Positions 26,917 through 36,137 of a stretch of 37,552 nucleotides of DNA are shown here, one piece after another. Position 1 is the first letter of the stretch. Every line of letters begins with the position of its first letter. A model generated the notes under the pieces. The model made no database searches. It had not been told where the DNA came from and was given only the letters and a program-made list of their open reading frames with translations. The stretch lies in contig SHBP01000014.1 of NCBI GenBank assembly GCA_004211905.1, positions 1-37,552 of the forward strand, written 5' to 3'. This DNA is from SAR92 clade bacterium. Its GTDB lineage: Bacteria > Pseudomonadota > Gammaproteobacteria > Pseudomonadales > Porticoccaceae. A program made the translations under genes and the position numbers.

Positions 26917-27796
26917 TGCTGGAATACTTATGATTTTGATTCTTGCGGTAACTGCGTGTAGCACACATAAGCCCATGCCTGCGGTGGAATATGTTGATCT
27001 TGACCGCTTCATGGGGGATTGGTACGTGATTGCTAATATCCCAACTTTTCTTGAAAAAGATGCCTACAATCCGGTGGAGACTTACAGGTTGGATGATGAC
27101 GGGACCATTGCCACTACATTTACCTTTAACCAGGGAAGCCTAGATGGCGAGAAGAAGAATTATCACCCCAGAGGTTTCGTTCAAGATTCAGAAAGCAACG
27201 CCATTTGGGGGATGCAGTTCATTTGGCCCATAAAGGCTGATTATAGAATTGTATACCTTGATGGCGACTATCAAAAAACGATTATTGGGCGTAAAAGCCG
27301 CGATTATGTATGGATAATGGCAAGAAAATCGTCGATCTCCGAAAAAGAATATAATTCTCTAGTCGATCAGGTTGGGCGTTTGGGCTACGATATTGAACAG
27401 CTGCGTAAGGCGGAGCATAATCCCTCTGCAGATGTTGAGGAGGATTATTTTACTGGTGTGTCTCAAGTTGAATATTCTACCTCTAGTCTTTCGGGGTTCG
27501 AAAAAATTGTGTTGACCACTAAGAGATTTGAGCGAAGCTCCAGTAGCAGAGTAGCTACGAAAGGTGGATTGAGCACAACCGACAGGGTGACCCGTGATCG
27601 ATTGCTTTTGGATATCGATTTATCATCTTTGGGCGATTTGCCCGTTCCATCGAAGCGCCATCAGTTTGATGGAGCTCAGGTTGCGTCCTTAAAGATTACG
27701 ACGGAACACCAGGTGTACGCGAGTCCATCTTTTGACCACGATAATCCCCCGGTTGCGTTGAGGCCACTAATTGACTTTATTTTGGCGCTAGAGTAG
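26903..27796 (+). CDS. Lipocalin lipoprotein (Blc-like) with unknown C-terminal domain
   Basis: A 297-residue protein from ATG 26903, which has GGAG 7 bases upstream and gives a proper lipoprotein signal: VTAC lipobox, Cys19, then Ser (no Asp at +2), so outer membrane. Residues 28-170 are a bacterial lipocalin, with the MGDWYVIANIP signature, FIWPIKADYRIVYLD and the YVWIMARK strand. Bacterial lipocalins bind lipids such as lysophospholipids. Blc proteins usually end there at about 170-180 residues; this one continues for about 120 residues (175-297) in a polar region rich in Ser, Thr and Arg that I do not recognise. The frame is continuous, so it is not an assembly readthrough of a stop. Confidence 0.88.
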   Translation: MRSFNAGILMILILAVTACSTHKPMPAVEYVDLDRFMGDWYVIANIPTFLEKDAYNPVETYRLDDDGTIATTFTFNQGSLDGEKKNYHPRGFVQDSESNAIWGMQFIWPIKADYRIVYLDGDYQKTIIGRKSRDYVWIMARKSSISEKEYNSLVDQVGRLGYDIEQLRKAEHNPSADVEEDYFTGVSQVEYSTSSLSGFEKIVLTTKRFERSSSSRVATKGGLSTTDRVTRDRLLLDIDLSSLGDLPVPSKRHQFDGAQVASLKITTEHQVYASPSFDHDNPPVALRPLIDFILALE

Positions 27797-27911
27797 TGGT
27801 AACGCTAGAGTATCCATTGCTTAAAAGCGCAGGTTAAAAACGCCAAAAGCTCATTTGCCGATCATGGTGCTAAGCCCTTATACTTCGCGCAAATTAGTTT
27901 TGAGTGATGAA

Positions 27912-28766
27912 ATGACCATACGTAGAGAACAATTGGAGTCAAATAAATTACAAAAACGCTTGCGGCGTAATGTGGGTAAAGCCGTGGCTGATTATAGGAT
28001 GATTGAAGAGGGTGACCGAATTATGGTCTGCCTTTCTGGCGGTAAAGATTCCTATGCGATGCTTGATATTTTGATGAATTTACAGAAAAATGCGCCCGTT
28101 CAATTTGAGTTAGTTGCGGTTAACTTAGATCAAAAACAGCCAGGATTCCCTGAGCAGGTGCTGCCAAATTATCTTGATACTCTTGATATCGAATATCATA
28201 TTTTAGAGAAAGATACCTACAGTATAGTAACGAGTAAGATTCCTGAGGGTAAAACCTATTGTAGCCTGTGCTCTAGACTTAGAAGAGGAACTCTCTATGG
28301 ATTTGCAGAACAGATAGGTGCAACTAAGGTTGCGTTGGGGCACCACAGAGATGATATTGTCGAAACTTTATTTTTAAACATGTTTTATCAAGGTAAGCTC
28401 AAGGCTATGCCCCCCAAATTACTTTCAGATGATAAGCGCAATGTGTTAATTCGACCACTCGCTTACTGCAAAGAATCTGATCTTGTTGCGCTGGCGGAGT
28501 TGAAACAGTTTCCGATTATTCCGTGTAATCTGTGTGGCTCGCAGGCGGGACTTCAACGTAATGCAGTAAAGGAGATGCTTACCCAATGGGAACGGCAGTT
28601 TCCTGGGAGAATTGATGCGATTTTTGGGGCTATCAAAAATGTTGCACCCTCTCAATTAGCAGACACCAGTCTTTTCGATTTTGCCGGTTTAAATAACGAA
28701 AAGATAAAAATAGACCAGGATGAAAGTATGGAAATTGAATCTTTTATTAGAGCTATTAATGTTTGA
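27912..28766 (+). CDS. ttcA: tRNA 2-thiocytidine(32) synthetase TtcA
   Basis: A 284-residue PP-loop protein when read from ATG 27912, whose product starts shortly before the conserved [10 protein letters not shown]; longer frames from ATG 27864 are possible. The ATP loop SGGKDS is at 42-47, the cysteine pair CSLC at 117-120 and a second pair CNLC at 205-208 for the 4Fe-4S cluster, and LGHHRDD is present. TtcA thiolates C32 of certain tRNAs, including tRNA-Arg(ICG) in E. coli; the tRNA-Arg in this window has C32. It is on the same strand as the lipocalin gene after 115 bases. Confidence 0.97.
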   Translation: MTIRREQLESNKLQKRLRRNVGKAVADYRMIEEGDRIMVCLSGGKDSYAMLDILMNLQKNAPVQFELVAVNLDQKQPGFPEQVLPNYLDTLDIEYHILEKDTYSIVTSKIPEGKTYCSLCSRLRRGTLYGFAEQIGATKVALGHHRDDIVETLFLNMFYQGKLKAMPPKLLSDDKRNVLIRPLAYCKESDLVALAELKQFPIIPCNLCGSQAGLQRNAVKEMLTQWERQFPGRIDAIFGAIKNVAPSQLADTSLFDFAGLNNEKIKIDQDESMEIESFIRAINV

Positions 28767-28908
28767 CATTAAACTGGAGGATATTCGCAGGTTAACTTTC
28801 TGGAATAAGCTTTTTAGACAGCATTAAATATTAGTATCAGACTTTTATTAGTGACAAATAGTAACGCCGATAATACACAATTGACTTAAATTGTAATGAG
28901 GGAATTTA

Positions 28909-30402
28909 ATGCCTGATCTATCTATTTCTACCATTGTCGCCTTCATGGCTTATGTAGCTATTGTTTTGAGTATAGGGTTCTACGCCTATTTCAGAACTAA
29001 GAATGCTACTGATTATTTCCTCGGAGGCAGAGACCTCTCTCCGAGCGTTTCGGCAATCAGCGCTGGTGCTTCAGACATGAGCGGTTGGGTGCTTTTAGGG
29101 CTGCCAGGATATGCTTATCTTGCAGGTCTTGAGGCCGCTTGGATTTCCATTGGTTTGGTGATTGGTGTGGCGGCCAATTGGTTGCTAATGGCGAAACGCC
29201 TCAGAATCTACAGTGCATTGTTGGGTGATGCTGTGACTCTACCAACTTATCTGCAACGACGGTTTACGGATAAAACTCCATGGCTCAAGTCAATCGCAAG
29301 TGTCAGCATTTTATTGTTTTTCTTGTTTTATGTCGGTTCTGGGTTGATCGCAGGCGGAAAGTTGTTTAACGAGGTATTTGGATTTGATTATCACATGGCG
29401 GTCATTGTCAGCGTAGTACTGATTTTGTTCTACACGCTGTTTGGAGGGTTTCTAGCCGTTTCTTGGACAGATGTTTTTCAGGGTTTGCTAATGTTACTTG
29501 CTTTAGCCTGTGTGCCTATTTTAGTGATTTCCCAGACTGGTGGCGTTGACCAATTCATAGCGCAAATTAATCAGCAAAACTCTCAACTTCTTAATCTCTT
29601 TACCGATGTTGAAGGCAATGTCCTGGGCTGGATGATGATTGTTAGCACCATGGGCTGGGGCTTAGGTTATTTTGGGCAACCCCACATACTGGCGCGTTTC
29701 ATGGCTATACGTTCCGCTTCTGAGACAGAACAAGCAGCCACCATCGGAGTGGTATGGGCCTTGTCTTGTTATTTGCTCGCTATATTGGTCGGCCTTAGTG
29801 GGATCGCTTATTTACCTGAGGTTTTGCCGGATAGTGAAAAAGTATTCATTGCGCTGACAAGTTTGATTTTCCACCCACTTATTGCAGGTATTCTTCTTGC
29901 GGCTATTCTGGCCGCCATTATGAGTACTGTGGATTCTCAGTTACTGGTGTGTTCATCCTCCTTAGCCGAAGACCTCTACCCCTTAGTGACAAAAAAAGAT
30001 GTTAGTGCTGAAAAGCGACTGCAGATAGGACGAATAGCAGTTGTAGTGTTGGCTATGATGGCTACGGTGCTGGCTATGGAGCCGGATAATAAAGTCTTAG
30101 ATGTTGTTTCCTATGCATGGGCTGGCCTAGGTGCATCTCTTGGGCCTGCAATTTTAGTGAGCTTGTATTGGCGCCGCATGACAGCGCGGGGGGCTCTTGC
30201 GGGAGTTCTAATCGGTGGTGTAACAGTGATGATTTGGTCCCGAGCAGAGGGTGGTATCTTTGATCTTTATGCCTTGGTTCCAGGTTTTGTTTTGTCTCTG
30301 GTGGCTATTGTAACAGTGTCATTGATGGATAAGCGGGGACTAGATAGCTCAACCGAACAGTCTTTTAAAGACATGCATCAGCAAGTTATCGCGAGCAAAT
30401 AG
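28909..30402 (+). CDS. putP: Sodium/proline symporter
   Basis: A 497-residue member of the sodium:solute symporter family with about 13 membrane helices. Signature parts are DYFLGGRDLSP, ISAGASDMSGWVLLGLPG (Na+-binding helix 2), MGWGLGYFGQPHILARFMA, and STVDSQLLVCSS in the Na+-site helix 9. All are PutP-like. It imports proline with Na+. GAGGGA precedes the ATG. A perfect 6-base inverted repeat (ACAATT/AATTGT, 28877-28894) lies just upstream and may be an operator. No putA is nearby. It converges on argS with 23 bases between. Confidence 0.95.
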   Translation: MPDLSISTIVAFMAYVAIVLSIGFYAYFRTKNATDYFLGGRDLSPSVSAISAGASDMSGWVLLGLPGYAYLAGLEAAWISIGLVIGVAANWLLMAKRLRIYSALLGDAVTLPTYLQRRFTDKTPWLKSIASVSILLFFLFYVGSGLIAGGKLFNEVFGFDYHMAVIVSVVLILFYTLFGGFLAVSWTDVFQGLLMLLALACVPILVISQTGGVDQFIAQINQQNSQLLNLFTDVEGNVLGWMMIVSTMGWGLGYFGQPHILARFMAIRSASETEQAATIGVVWALSCYLLAILVGLSGIAYLPEVLPDSEKVFIALTSLIFHPLIAGILLAAILAAIMSTVDSQLLVCSSSLAEDLYPLVTKKDVSAEKRLQIGRIAVVVLAMMATVLAMEPDNKVLDVVSYAWAGLGASLGPAILVSLYWRRMTARGALAGVLIGGVTVMIWSRAEGGIFDLYALVPGFVLSLVAIVTVSLMDKRGLDSSTEQSFKDMHQQVIASK

Positions 30403-30425
30403 ATTGAGCGTGTCCGCCTAAAGAA

Positions 30426-32153
30426 TTACATCTTTTCCATAACTTCGATGCCAAGTAGATCTAAACCACAGGCTAGTGTGTCGGCGCTCAATGCACACAG
30501 CTGCAGCCGACTCTGCTTAATATCCTCTGAAACATCTGACTTCAATACTGGGCAGTGTTCGTAGAATGTCATGAACGCGCTGGCGAGTTCATAGAGATAA
30601 GTACATAAAGTGTGCGGATAACAGTCAATGGCGACTTGATCAATAACCTCATTAAATTGCAGTAACTTTAGAGCTAATACTTTCTCCTGTGCTTCTATAA
30701 TATTAACGGCCGCTATCAACGAGTTTTGTTCAATGCCCGCTTTGCGGAAAATACTGCAAATACGAGTATAGGCGTACTGTAGATAGGGGGCCGTGTTGCC
30801 CTCGAATGAAAGCATCGCGTCCCAATTGAAAATATAATCATTAGTTCGAGTAATGCTTAGATCAGCATATTTGATTGCACCGATACCGACTTTCTCAGCG
30901 ATGGATTTAATATCTGATTCATTAAGGTCACTATTTTTTTTGCGCACTAATTTTTCAGCTCGCTCAACTGCTTCGGTTAAAAGGTCTGCTAATTTTACAG
31001 TGCCGCCACTTCGTGTTTTGAAGGGTCGGCCATCGTTACCCATCATGGTTCCAAAAGGGTGGTGCTCTAAACTTACTGAATGAGGAGCATATCCCGCTTT
31101 GCGGCCAGTAATAAAAACTTGCTTCATGTGAAGTGATTGTCGGGCGTCGATAAAATAGAGAATACGATTAGCGTGTAGCTTATTAACCCGGAAGCGTAAT
31201 GCTGCTAAATCAGTCGTGGAGTAAAGAAATCCTCCGCCAGATTTTTGTACAATCATGGGTGATGGATTTCCATTTTTATCGGCAAGCTCAGGAAGAAAAG
31301 CTACTTTAGCGCCATCAGAATCAACGGCTATACCCTGATCCACGAGATCCTGTAGCACAGGTTCTAAATCATCATTGTAGGCACTTTCAGGTTTGATGTG
31401 CTTTTTCAATAAACCGACATTGAGTTTTTGGTAAATTTCAAGGTTGTGTGCAACAGATACGTCGATAAACTTTTGCCACAGATTACGGCAGTGCTTATCG
31501 CCAGACTGGAGCTTGACCACATAGTCTCGGGCTCTATCAGCAAACTCTGTGTCTTCATCGAAATGTTTCTTAGATTGCTGATAGAACACTTCAAGATCAT
31601 TTAAGGCTAATGCTGCTTGCTCTCCGTCTCCCAAATGAAGCTCTAGTTCTGCAATCAGCATTCCAAATTGCGTACCCCAGTCGCCCATATGATTCTGACG
31701 AACAACTTCATGGCCTTGGAATTCTAATATTCGTGCTAAACAGTCACCAATAATGGTTGAGCGTAAATGACCCACATGCATTTCTTTGGCAAGATTTGGA
31801 GAGGAGTGGTCTATAACAACGATTTTTTTATCTTTTTTGTCCAAAGATCTAGAGTTAATTCTTTTTAAATTATCCGATAAAAACGATGGGCTTAGGTGCA
31901 CGTTGATAAAGCCAGGTCCAGCTATTTCGAGTTTGTCCGCAATACCCTCTAGATTCAATTTGTCAATAATTTGTGTAGCCAAATCCCTAGGGTTTGCCCT
32001 CATTCTTTTAGCGGCACCCATGGCCCCATTAGCCTGATAATCACCAAATTGCGGTTTTCCGCTGAGAGCTACCATTGGAGAGCAGTCTTCAGGAATGCCT
32101 GCAGCGATCATGGCTGCAGAAAACCGCTGGGTGAGAAGGTCTTTCAATCGCAT
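30426..32153 (-). CDS. argS: Arginyl-tRNA synthetase
   Basis: A 575-residue class I synthetase. The HIGH-type motif is HVGH in [16 protein letters not shown], followed by GDWGTQFG. There is no KMSKS but the usual ArgRS replacement, [13 protein letters not shown]. The N-terminal Add-1 tRNA-binding domain (1-110) and the C-terminal DALR anticodon-binding domain (about 450-575, ending with [16 protein letters not shown]) are complete. It charges tRNA-Arg, of which one gene lies at 11614 in the window. It has its own promoter and is divergent from the oadGAB operon. Confidence 0.97.
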   Translation of the reverse strand: MRLKDLLTQRFSAAMIAAGIPEDCSPMVALSGKPQFGDYQANGAMGAAKRMRANPRDLATQIIDKLNLEGIADKLEIAGPGFINVHLSPSFLSDNLKRINSRSLDKKDKKIVVIDHSSPNLAKEMHVGHLRSTIIGDCLARILEFQGHEVVRQNHMGDWGTQFGMLIAELELHLGDGEQAALALNDLEVFYQQSKKHFDEDTEFADRARDYVVKLQSGDKHCRNLWQKFIDVSVAHNLEIYQKLNVGLLKKHIKPESAYNDDLEPVLQDLVDQGIAVDSDGAKVAFLPELADKNGNPSPMIVQKSGGGFLYSTTDLAALRFRVNKLHANRILYFIDARQSLHMKQVFITGRKAGYAPHSVSLEHHPFGTMMGNDGRPFKTRSGGTVKLADLLTEAVERAEKLVRKKNSDLNESDIKSIAEKVGIGAIKYADLSITRTNDYIFNWDAMLSFEGNTAPYLQYAYTRICSIFRKAGIEQNSLIAAVNIIEAQEKVLALKLLQFNEVIDQVAIDCYPHTLCTYLYELASAFMTFYEHCPVLKSDVSEDIKQSRLQLCALSADTLACGLDLLGIEVMEKM

Positions 32154-32194
32154 TATTTAATTTATCCTATGTTCAGGCGTGCCTATAGTCGCGA

Positions 32195-32222
32195 ATTGTA
32201 GGTTTCCTGCCGAAGAATGCAA
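32195..32222 (-). promoter_or_regulatory. argS promoter
   Basis: On the minus strand TTGCAT (32222-32217), a 16-base spacer and TACAAT (32200-32195), 42 bases before the argS ATG. It is back to back with the oadG promoter. Confidence 0.55.
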
Positions 32223-32247
32223 AGCCTAACTTGCAAAAAGCCTACTT
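32219..32247. repeat. Tandem 14-15 bp direct repeat between argS and oadG promoters
   Basis: GCAAAGCCTAACTT (32219-32232) is followed directly by GCAAAAAGCCTACTT (32233-32247). The two copies overlap the -35 boxes of the divergent argS and oadG promoters, a position that suits a shared regulator. Confidence 0.45.
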
Positions 32248-32258
32248 ATTGTTATAGT
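32231..32258 (+). promoter_or_regulatory. oadGAB-bolA promoter
   Basis: TTGCAA (32231-32236), a 16-base spacer and TATAGT (32253-32258), 65 bases before the oadG ATG. Confidence 0.55.
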
Positions 32259-32323
32259 TTTTTGTTTGGAATTTTTAAGAATTCCCCTAAGTCGAGATTT
32301 TATCAAGAGTAAAGGAAGTATAG

Positions 32324-32560
32324 ATGGAAGTAACGATCATTTCTCAAGGCCTTGATCTCATGCTTTATGGCATGGGGACGGTCTTTGCTTTTCTCACGTT
32401 ACTGGTGGGCATCACTCATGCTATGTCCGCTTCGGTTAATAAATGGGCCTCTGCTGATGTAGAGGCGGTCAGTGATCACAAGTCTCCTGTTATAACTTCG
32501 GTCGATTCTACTATCGTAACCGCGATACAAGCGGCTTTAGATCAGCACCGGGGACGCTGA
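32324..32560 (+). CDS. oadG: Oxaloacetate decarboxylase Na+ pump, gamma subunit
   Basis: A 78-residue protein with one membrane helix (about 8-33, ISQGLDLMLYGMGTVFAFLT), then a polar C-terminal tail with Asp, Glu and His residues. This is the OadG pattern: it anchors OadA to OadB and its tail can bind Zn2+. AAGGAAG precedes the ATG. Identification rests on size, the family's LYGMGTVF-like helix and its place before oadA, which follows after 77 bases. Confidence 0.9.
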   Translation: MEVTIISQGLDLMLYGMGTVFAFLTLLVGITHAMSASVNKWASADVEAVSDHKSPVITSVDSTIVTAIQAALDQHRGR

Positions 32561-32637
32561 GGTAGTATCCTTTTCAAGTCGGGACAGATACCCTGCACAA
32601 TTAGTTAATTATTTAACAACGCTATTGGACTTATTTT

Positions 32638-34416
32638 ATGTCATCTAAAACGAATGCCCTTGGCATCACTGAAGTTGTATTGCGGGATGCTCACCAGTCA
32701 TTGTTCGCTACGCGTATGCGAATTGATGATATGTTACCGATTGCAGAGAAGCTTGATCAAATTGGTTATTGGTCTATGGAGTCTTGGGGTGGAGCAACTT
32801 TTGATTCTTGTATCCGCTTTTTGGGTGAAGATCCTTGGGATCGTATTCGAGAGATGAAAAAGGCTATGCCCAATACTCCCCAGCAAATGCTGTTTCGAGG
32901 GCAGAATATTCTTGGTTATAGGCATTACGCAGATGATGTCGTTGAAAAATTTGTAGAGCGGGCGGCAATTAACGGCATTGATGTCTTTCGTGTATTTGAT
33001 GCGATGAACGATATGCGCAATCTTGAGACTGCGTTGCGGGCAGTCAATCAAGTTGGGAAGCATGCGCAGGGAACTATTTCATACACAGTTAGCCCAGTTC
33101 ATACAACTGACCTTTGGGTTGACCAAGCTCGACAGATCGAAGACGCAGGCGCTGACTCCATTTGTATTAAAGATATGGCAGGGCTACTAACGCCCTATGT
33201 TGGTTTTGACCTTGTTACTAAACTTAAGCAAGCGGTCAATATCCCTATTCAGCTCCATGCCCATGCTACGACCGGCCTTTCTACCTCAACAATCATGAAA
33301 TGTGTTGAAGCAGGTATCGATAATGTTGATACAGCGATATCTTCTATGTCGATGACCTATGGTCACTCAGCAACGGAATCAGTAGTGTCGATTTTTAAAG
33401 ATAGTGAGCGCGACACTGGTTTGAATATTGAAAAGCTCGAAGAAATAGCTGCGTATTTTAGGGATGTACGAAAGAAATATGTGGAATTTGAAGGCTCCCT
33501 TAAGGGCGTTGACTCGCGAATTTTAGTGGCCCAGGTTCCTGGCGGCATGCTCACAAATATGGAAGGTCAATTGCGTGAGCAGGGAGCGGAAGATCAATTG
33601 GATGCGGTGCTAGCAGAGATTCCAAATGTACGAGAGGATCTCGGTTATATCCCGCTTGTCACACCTACCTCTCAAATTGTCGGTACTCAGTCGGTATTAA
33701 ATGTATTGAGTGGAGAGCGCTACAAATCAATAACAAAAGAAACGGCTGGAGTGCTTCGTGGAGAGTATGGAGCTACTCCCGCGACGGTGAATGCTGATTT
33801 GCAAGCGCGGGTGCTTAGTGATGGAGAGATGCCTATAGTCTGTCGGCCTGCGGATAATATTAAGCCCGAGCTTGCGACTTTGGAAAGTGAGCTAGTTGGG
33901 TTGACCCAAGCGGCTGGTTTTGACCTTTCCGAAGGTGACAGGCAAATTGATGATGTCTTAACTTATGCTCTATTTCCTCAGGTTGGTCTAAAATTTTTGC
34001 AGCATCGCAATGATCCTAGTGTGTTTGAGCCAGTGCCTACTGGGAAAAGCCCAGCCCAGCTTAATGAGCAAGGGGAAGAGGTCTATACTGTAAAAGTGGA
34101 AGGAAAGTCCTACACCGTAACGGTTGCCAATGGCGGAGATATTAGTGCCATTGGTGAAATCGGAGTTCACAACGCTGAATTAGGAGCGGCCCCAGATATC
34201 CCTGGTCAGCCGGTGACTGCGCCTCTGGCAGGAAATGTGGTTAGAGTATTGGTCGAGCCGGGGCAGGATGTTTCTGAAGGGGAGTCCGTTATTATTTTGG
34301 AAGCCATGAAAATGGAGACATCAATAAGCGCGCCCAAAGCAGGAAAAATTATTGCAGTGAAAGTTCAGGGCGGAGATAGCTGTGCCGTTGGTGATACGTT
34401 GGTAACCATAGCCTAA
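32638..34416 (+). CDS. oadA: Oxaloacetate decarboxylase Na+ pump, alpha subunit
   Basis: A 592-residue biotin enzyme. The N-terminal carboxyltransferase TIM barrel begins at [16 protein letters not shown] and includes [14 protein letters not shown] (catalytic lysine) and the metal ligands LHAHATTG. A middle PYC_OADA domain follows, then an Ala/Pro-containing linker and a C-terminal biotinyl domain with EAMKMET (biotinylated Lys558). It moves CO2 from oxaloacetate to biotin, leaving pyruvate. The beta subunit gene starts 13 bases after its stop. Confidence 0.97.
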   Translation: MSSKTNALGITEVVLRDAHQSLFATRMRIDDMLPIAEKLDQIGYWSMESWGGATFDSCIRFLGEDPWDRIREMKKAMPNTPQQMLFRGQNILGYRHYADDVVEKFVERAAINGIDVFRVFDAMNDMRNLETALRAVNQVGKHAQGTISYTVSPVHTTDLWVDQARQIEDAGADSICIKDMAGLLTPYVGFDLVTKLKQAVNIPIQLHAHATTGLSTSTIMKCVEAGIDNVDTAISSMSMTYGHSATESVVSIFKDSERDTGLNIEKLEEIAAYFRDVRKKYVEFEGSLKGVDSRILVAQVPGGMLTNMEGQLREQGAEDQLDAVLAEIPNVREDLGYIPLVTPTSQIVGTQSVLNVLSGERYKSITKETAGVLRGEYGATPATVNADLQARVLSDGEMPIVCRPADNIKPELATLESELVGLTQAAGFDLSEGDRQIDDVLTYALFPQVGLKFLQHRNDPSVFEPVPTGKSPAQLNEQGEEVYTVKVEGKSYTVTVANGGDISAIGEIGVHNAELGAAPDIPGQPVTAPLAGNVVRVLVEPGQDVSEGESVIILEAMKMETSISAPKAGKIIAVKVQGGDSCAVGDTLVTIA

Positions 34417-34429
34417 AGGGGTCCTGTTG

Positions 34430-35602
34430 ATGGAAAATTTAATCAGTCTATGGGCAACTTCAGGTTTGGCTCAAATCCAAATGGGTCAGGTAGCAATGAT
34501 GGCGGTTGGGTTGCTGTTATTGTTCTTGGCGATCAGTAAAGGGTTTGAGCCTCTACTTCTTGTGCCTATTGGATTTGGGACTATTTTAGCAAATATTCCG
34601 GGAGCGGGATTTGATGCGGCTCCTATTTATGATCAGCTAGGTCAGTTAGAAAGCCCCGGTGGACTACTTTACTATATTTACTATGCAGGTATCGCCACCG
34701 GGTTGTTCCCGTTAGTTATTTTTATGGGAGTTGGTGCAATGACTGATTTTGGGCCGCTGTTAGCCAACCCCAAAACTCTGCTTCTCGGCGCAGCTGCACA
34801 GGTGGGTATTTTTACAACAGTTTTAGGCGCTGTTGCCCTAAGTCATTTTGGAATCTTGGATTTTAGTATTCGCGACGCAGCGTCTATAGGAATAATAGGG
34901 GGCGCTGATGGGCCAACAGCGATCTTTGTCACTAGCAAGCTGTCGCCAGACCTATTAGGAGCTGTTGCGGTTGCAGCATACTCTTATATGGCTTTGGTTC
35001 CGATTATCCAGCCGCCAATCATGCGAGCGCTAACTACTCCTGCTGAACGACAAATCACAATGGTTCAATTACGGTCTGTTTCAAAAGCGGAACGAATAGT
35101 CTTTCCTTTGACGCTATTATTACTTGTGGCCATGCTTTTGCCTGATGCTGCTCCTTTATTAGGAATGTTTTGTTTTGGTAATTTAATGCGTGAGTGTGGC
35201 GTTGTTAATCGATTGAGTGACACAACACAGAATGCGTTGATCAATATTGTGACAATTTTTTTGGGGCTGGGCGTGGGTTCGAAAATGAGCGCAGACAAGT
35301 TTCTAAATGTTGAAACTATGGGTATTCTCGGTCTGGGGGCAATTGCTTTTTGTATCGGCACTGCTTCGGGAGTATTAATGGCTAAGCTAATGAATCTACT
35401 CTCCGCGCATAAGGTTAATCCATTAATCGGTGCTGCTGGGGTCTCTGCGGTACCCATGGCCGCAAGAGTTGCCAATAAGGTAGGCCTTGAAGCCAATCCT
35501 CAAAATTTCTTATTGATGCATGCGATGGGGCCAAATGTAGCAGGGGTGATTGGATCCGCGGTTGCCGCTGGAGTAATGATCAATCTAGTGGGAGGTATGT
35601 GA
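34430..35602 (+). CDS. oadB: Oxaloacetate decarboxylase Na+ pump, beta subunit
   Basis: A 390-residue polytopic membrane protein; ATG 34430 follows AAAGGGG, and an in-frame TTG just before it is not needed. Family motifs are [14 protein letters not shown] near the N-terminus, [18 protein letters not shown], and [13 protein letters not shown], whose Asp corresponds to the essential Na+-site aspartate of OadB, followed later by the second repeat end [11 protein letters not shown]. It decarboxylates carboxybiotin and exports two Na+. At 390 residues it is shorter than enterobacterial OadB (about 433) but the conserved helices seem complete. Its stop overlaps the bolA start. Confidence 0.96.
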   Translation: MENLISLWATSGLAQIQMGQVAMMAVGLLLLFLAISKGFEPLLLVPIGFGTILANIPGAGFDAAPIYDQLGQLESPGGLLYYIYYAGIATGLFPLVIFMGVGAMTDFGPLLANPKTLLLGAAAQVGIFTTVLGAVALSHFGILDFSIRDAASIGIIGGADGPTAIFVTSKLSPDLLGAVAVAAYSYMALVPIIQPPIMRALTTPAERQITMVQLRSVSKAERIVFPLTLLLLVAMLLPDAAPLLGMFCFGNLMRECGVVNRLSDTTQNALINIVTIFLGLGVGSKMSADKFLNVETMGILGLGAIAFCIGTASGVLMAKLMNLLSAHKVNPLIGAAGVSAVPMAARVANKVGLEANPQNFLLMHAMGPNVAGVIGSAVAAGVMINLVGGM

Positions 35603-35928
35603 TTCATTTGGGGCCGGTAGAGCAAACAATTATCCTAAAGCTAACATCAGGGGTTGCACCTGAGGTACTCGAGGTTACGAATGAAAGTCACATGCATTCT
35701 GTTCCCCCTGGGTCTGAAAGTCACTTCAAGGTGGTGGTTGTTAGTAAGCAGTTTGATGGTAGACGTTTAGTGCAGCGTCACCAGATGATCTACTCAATTT
35801 TAGCGGATGAGCTTGCAGGCAATGTACATGCGCTGGCTTTGCATACCTATGCGCCTGATGAGTGGGTGGAAAAGCGGTATAAAACGCCAAACTCTCCTAA
35901 TTGTTTCGGCGGCGAAAACCGTAGCTAA
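35599..35928 (+). CDS. bolA: BolA family protein
   Basis: A 109-residue protein aligning with E. coli BolA along its length: [40 protein letters not shown] and [14 protein letters not shown]. The histidines that ligate the Fe-S cluster with a monothiol glutaredoxin are present. It starts with GTG, overlapping the oadB stop by 4 bases (GTGA), with GGGAGG only 3 bases upstream. Translation is therefore likely coupled to oadB. BolA is a regulator and Fe-S trafficking partner. I know of no functional link to oxaloacetate decarboxylase. Confidence 0.95.
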   Translation: MIHLGPVEQTIILKLTSGVAPEVLEVTNESHMHSVPPGSESHFKVVVVSKQFDGRRLVQRHQMIYSILADELAGNVHALALHTYAPDEWVEKRYKTPNSPNCFGGENRS

Positions 35929-36034
35929 GCCAATATTGTCAGTAATCTTGGGTATATTTTTCCTAGGAGTTACTTGAATTATTCATGTTTAACGTTTCTG
36001 TAACCAATTCATCGCATATATATCCCTATTCACC

Positions 36035-36074
36035 GAATTGCTCTGGAGGTTGCGCCTGAGGGGGCAGAGAATTC
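36035..36074 (+). other. Stem-loop upstream of repeat lipoprotein
   Basis: GAATTGCTCTG (36035-36045) pairs with CAGAGAATTC (36065-36074), 10 base pairs with one bulged G. A small inner AGG/CCT stem caps part of the loop. It lies in the 209-base gap between bolA and the lipoprotein, with no T-run after it, so it is not a standard terminator. It may be a leader RNA structure. Confidence 0.35.
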
Positions 36075-36137
36075 AGAGTGAGAAAAATATTTTCAGTTTG
36101 TGCTGAATAAATAATTAAACTTATGTCAGGGGGAGTT

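Noticed and set aside
28877-28894. ACAATT/AATTGT inverted repeat and a TTGACT just before putP as a promoter
   Set aside because: A -10 box at the right distance would fall on the start codon, so this TTGACT is not a usable -35; the palindrome is too short to call an operator with confidence.
35065-35496. A 143-codon frame antisense to oadB
   Set aside because: Shadow of the hydrophobic oadB coding sequence; no ribosome binding site and no recognisable domain.
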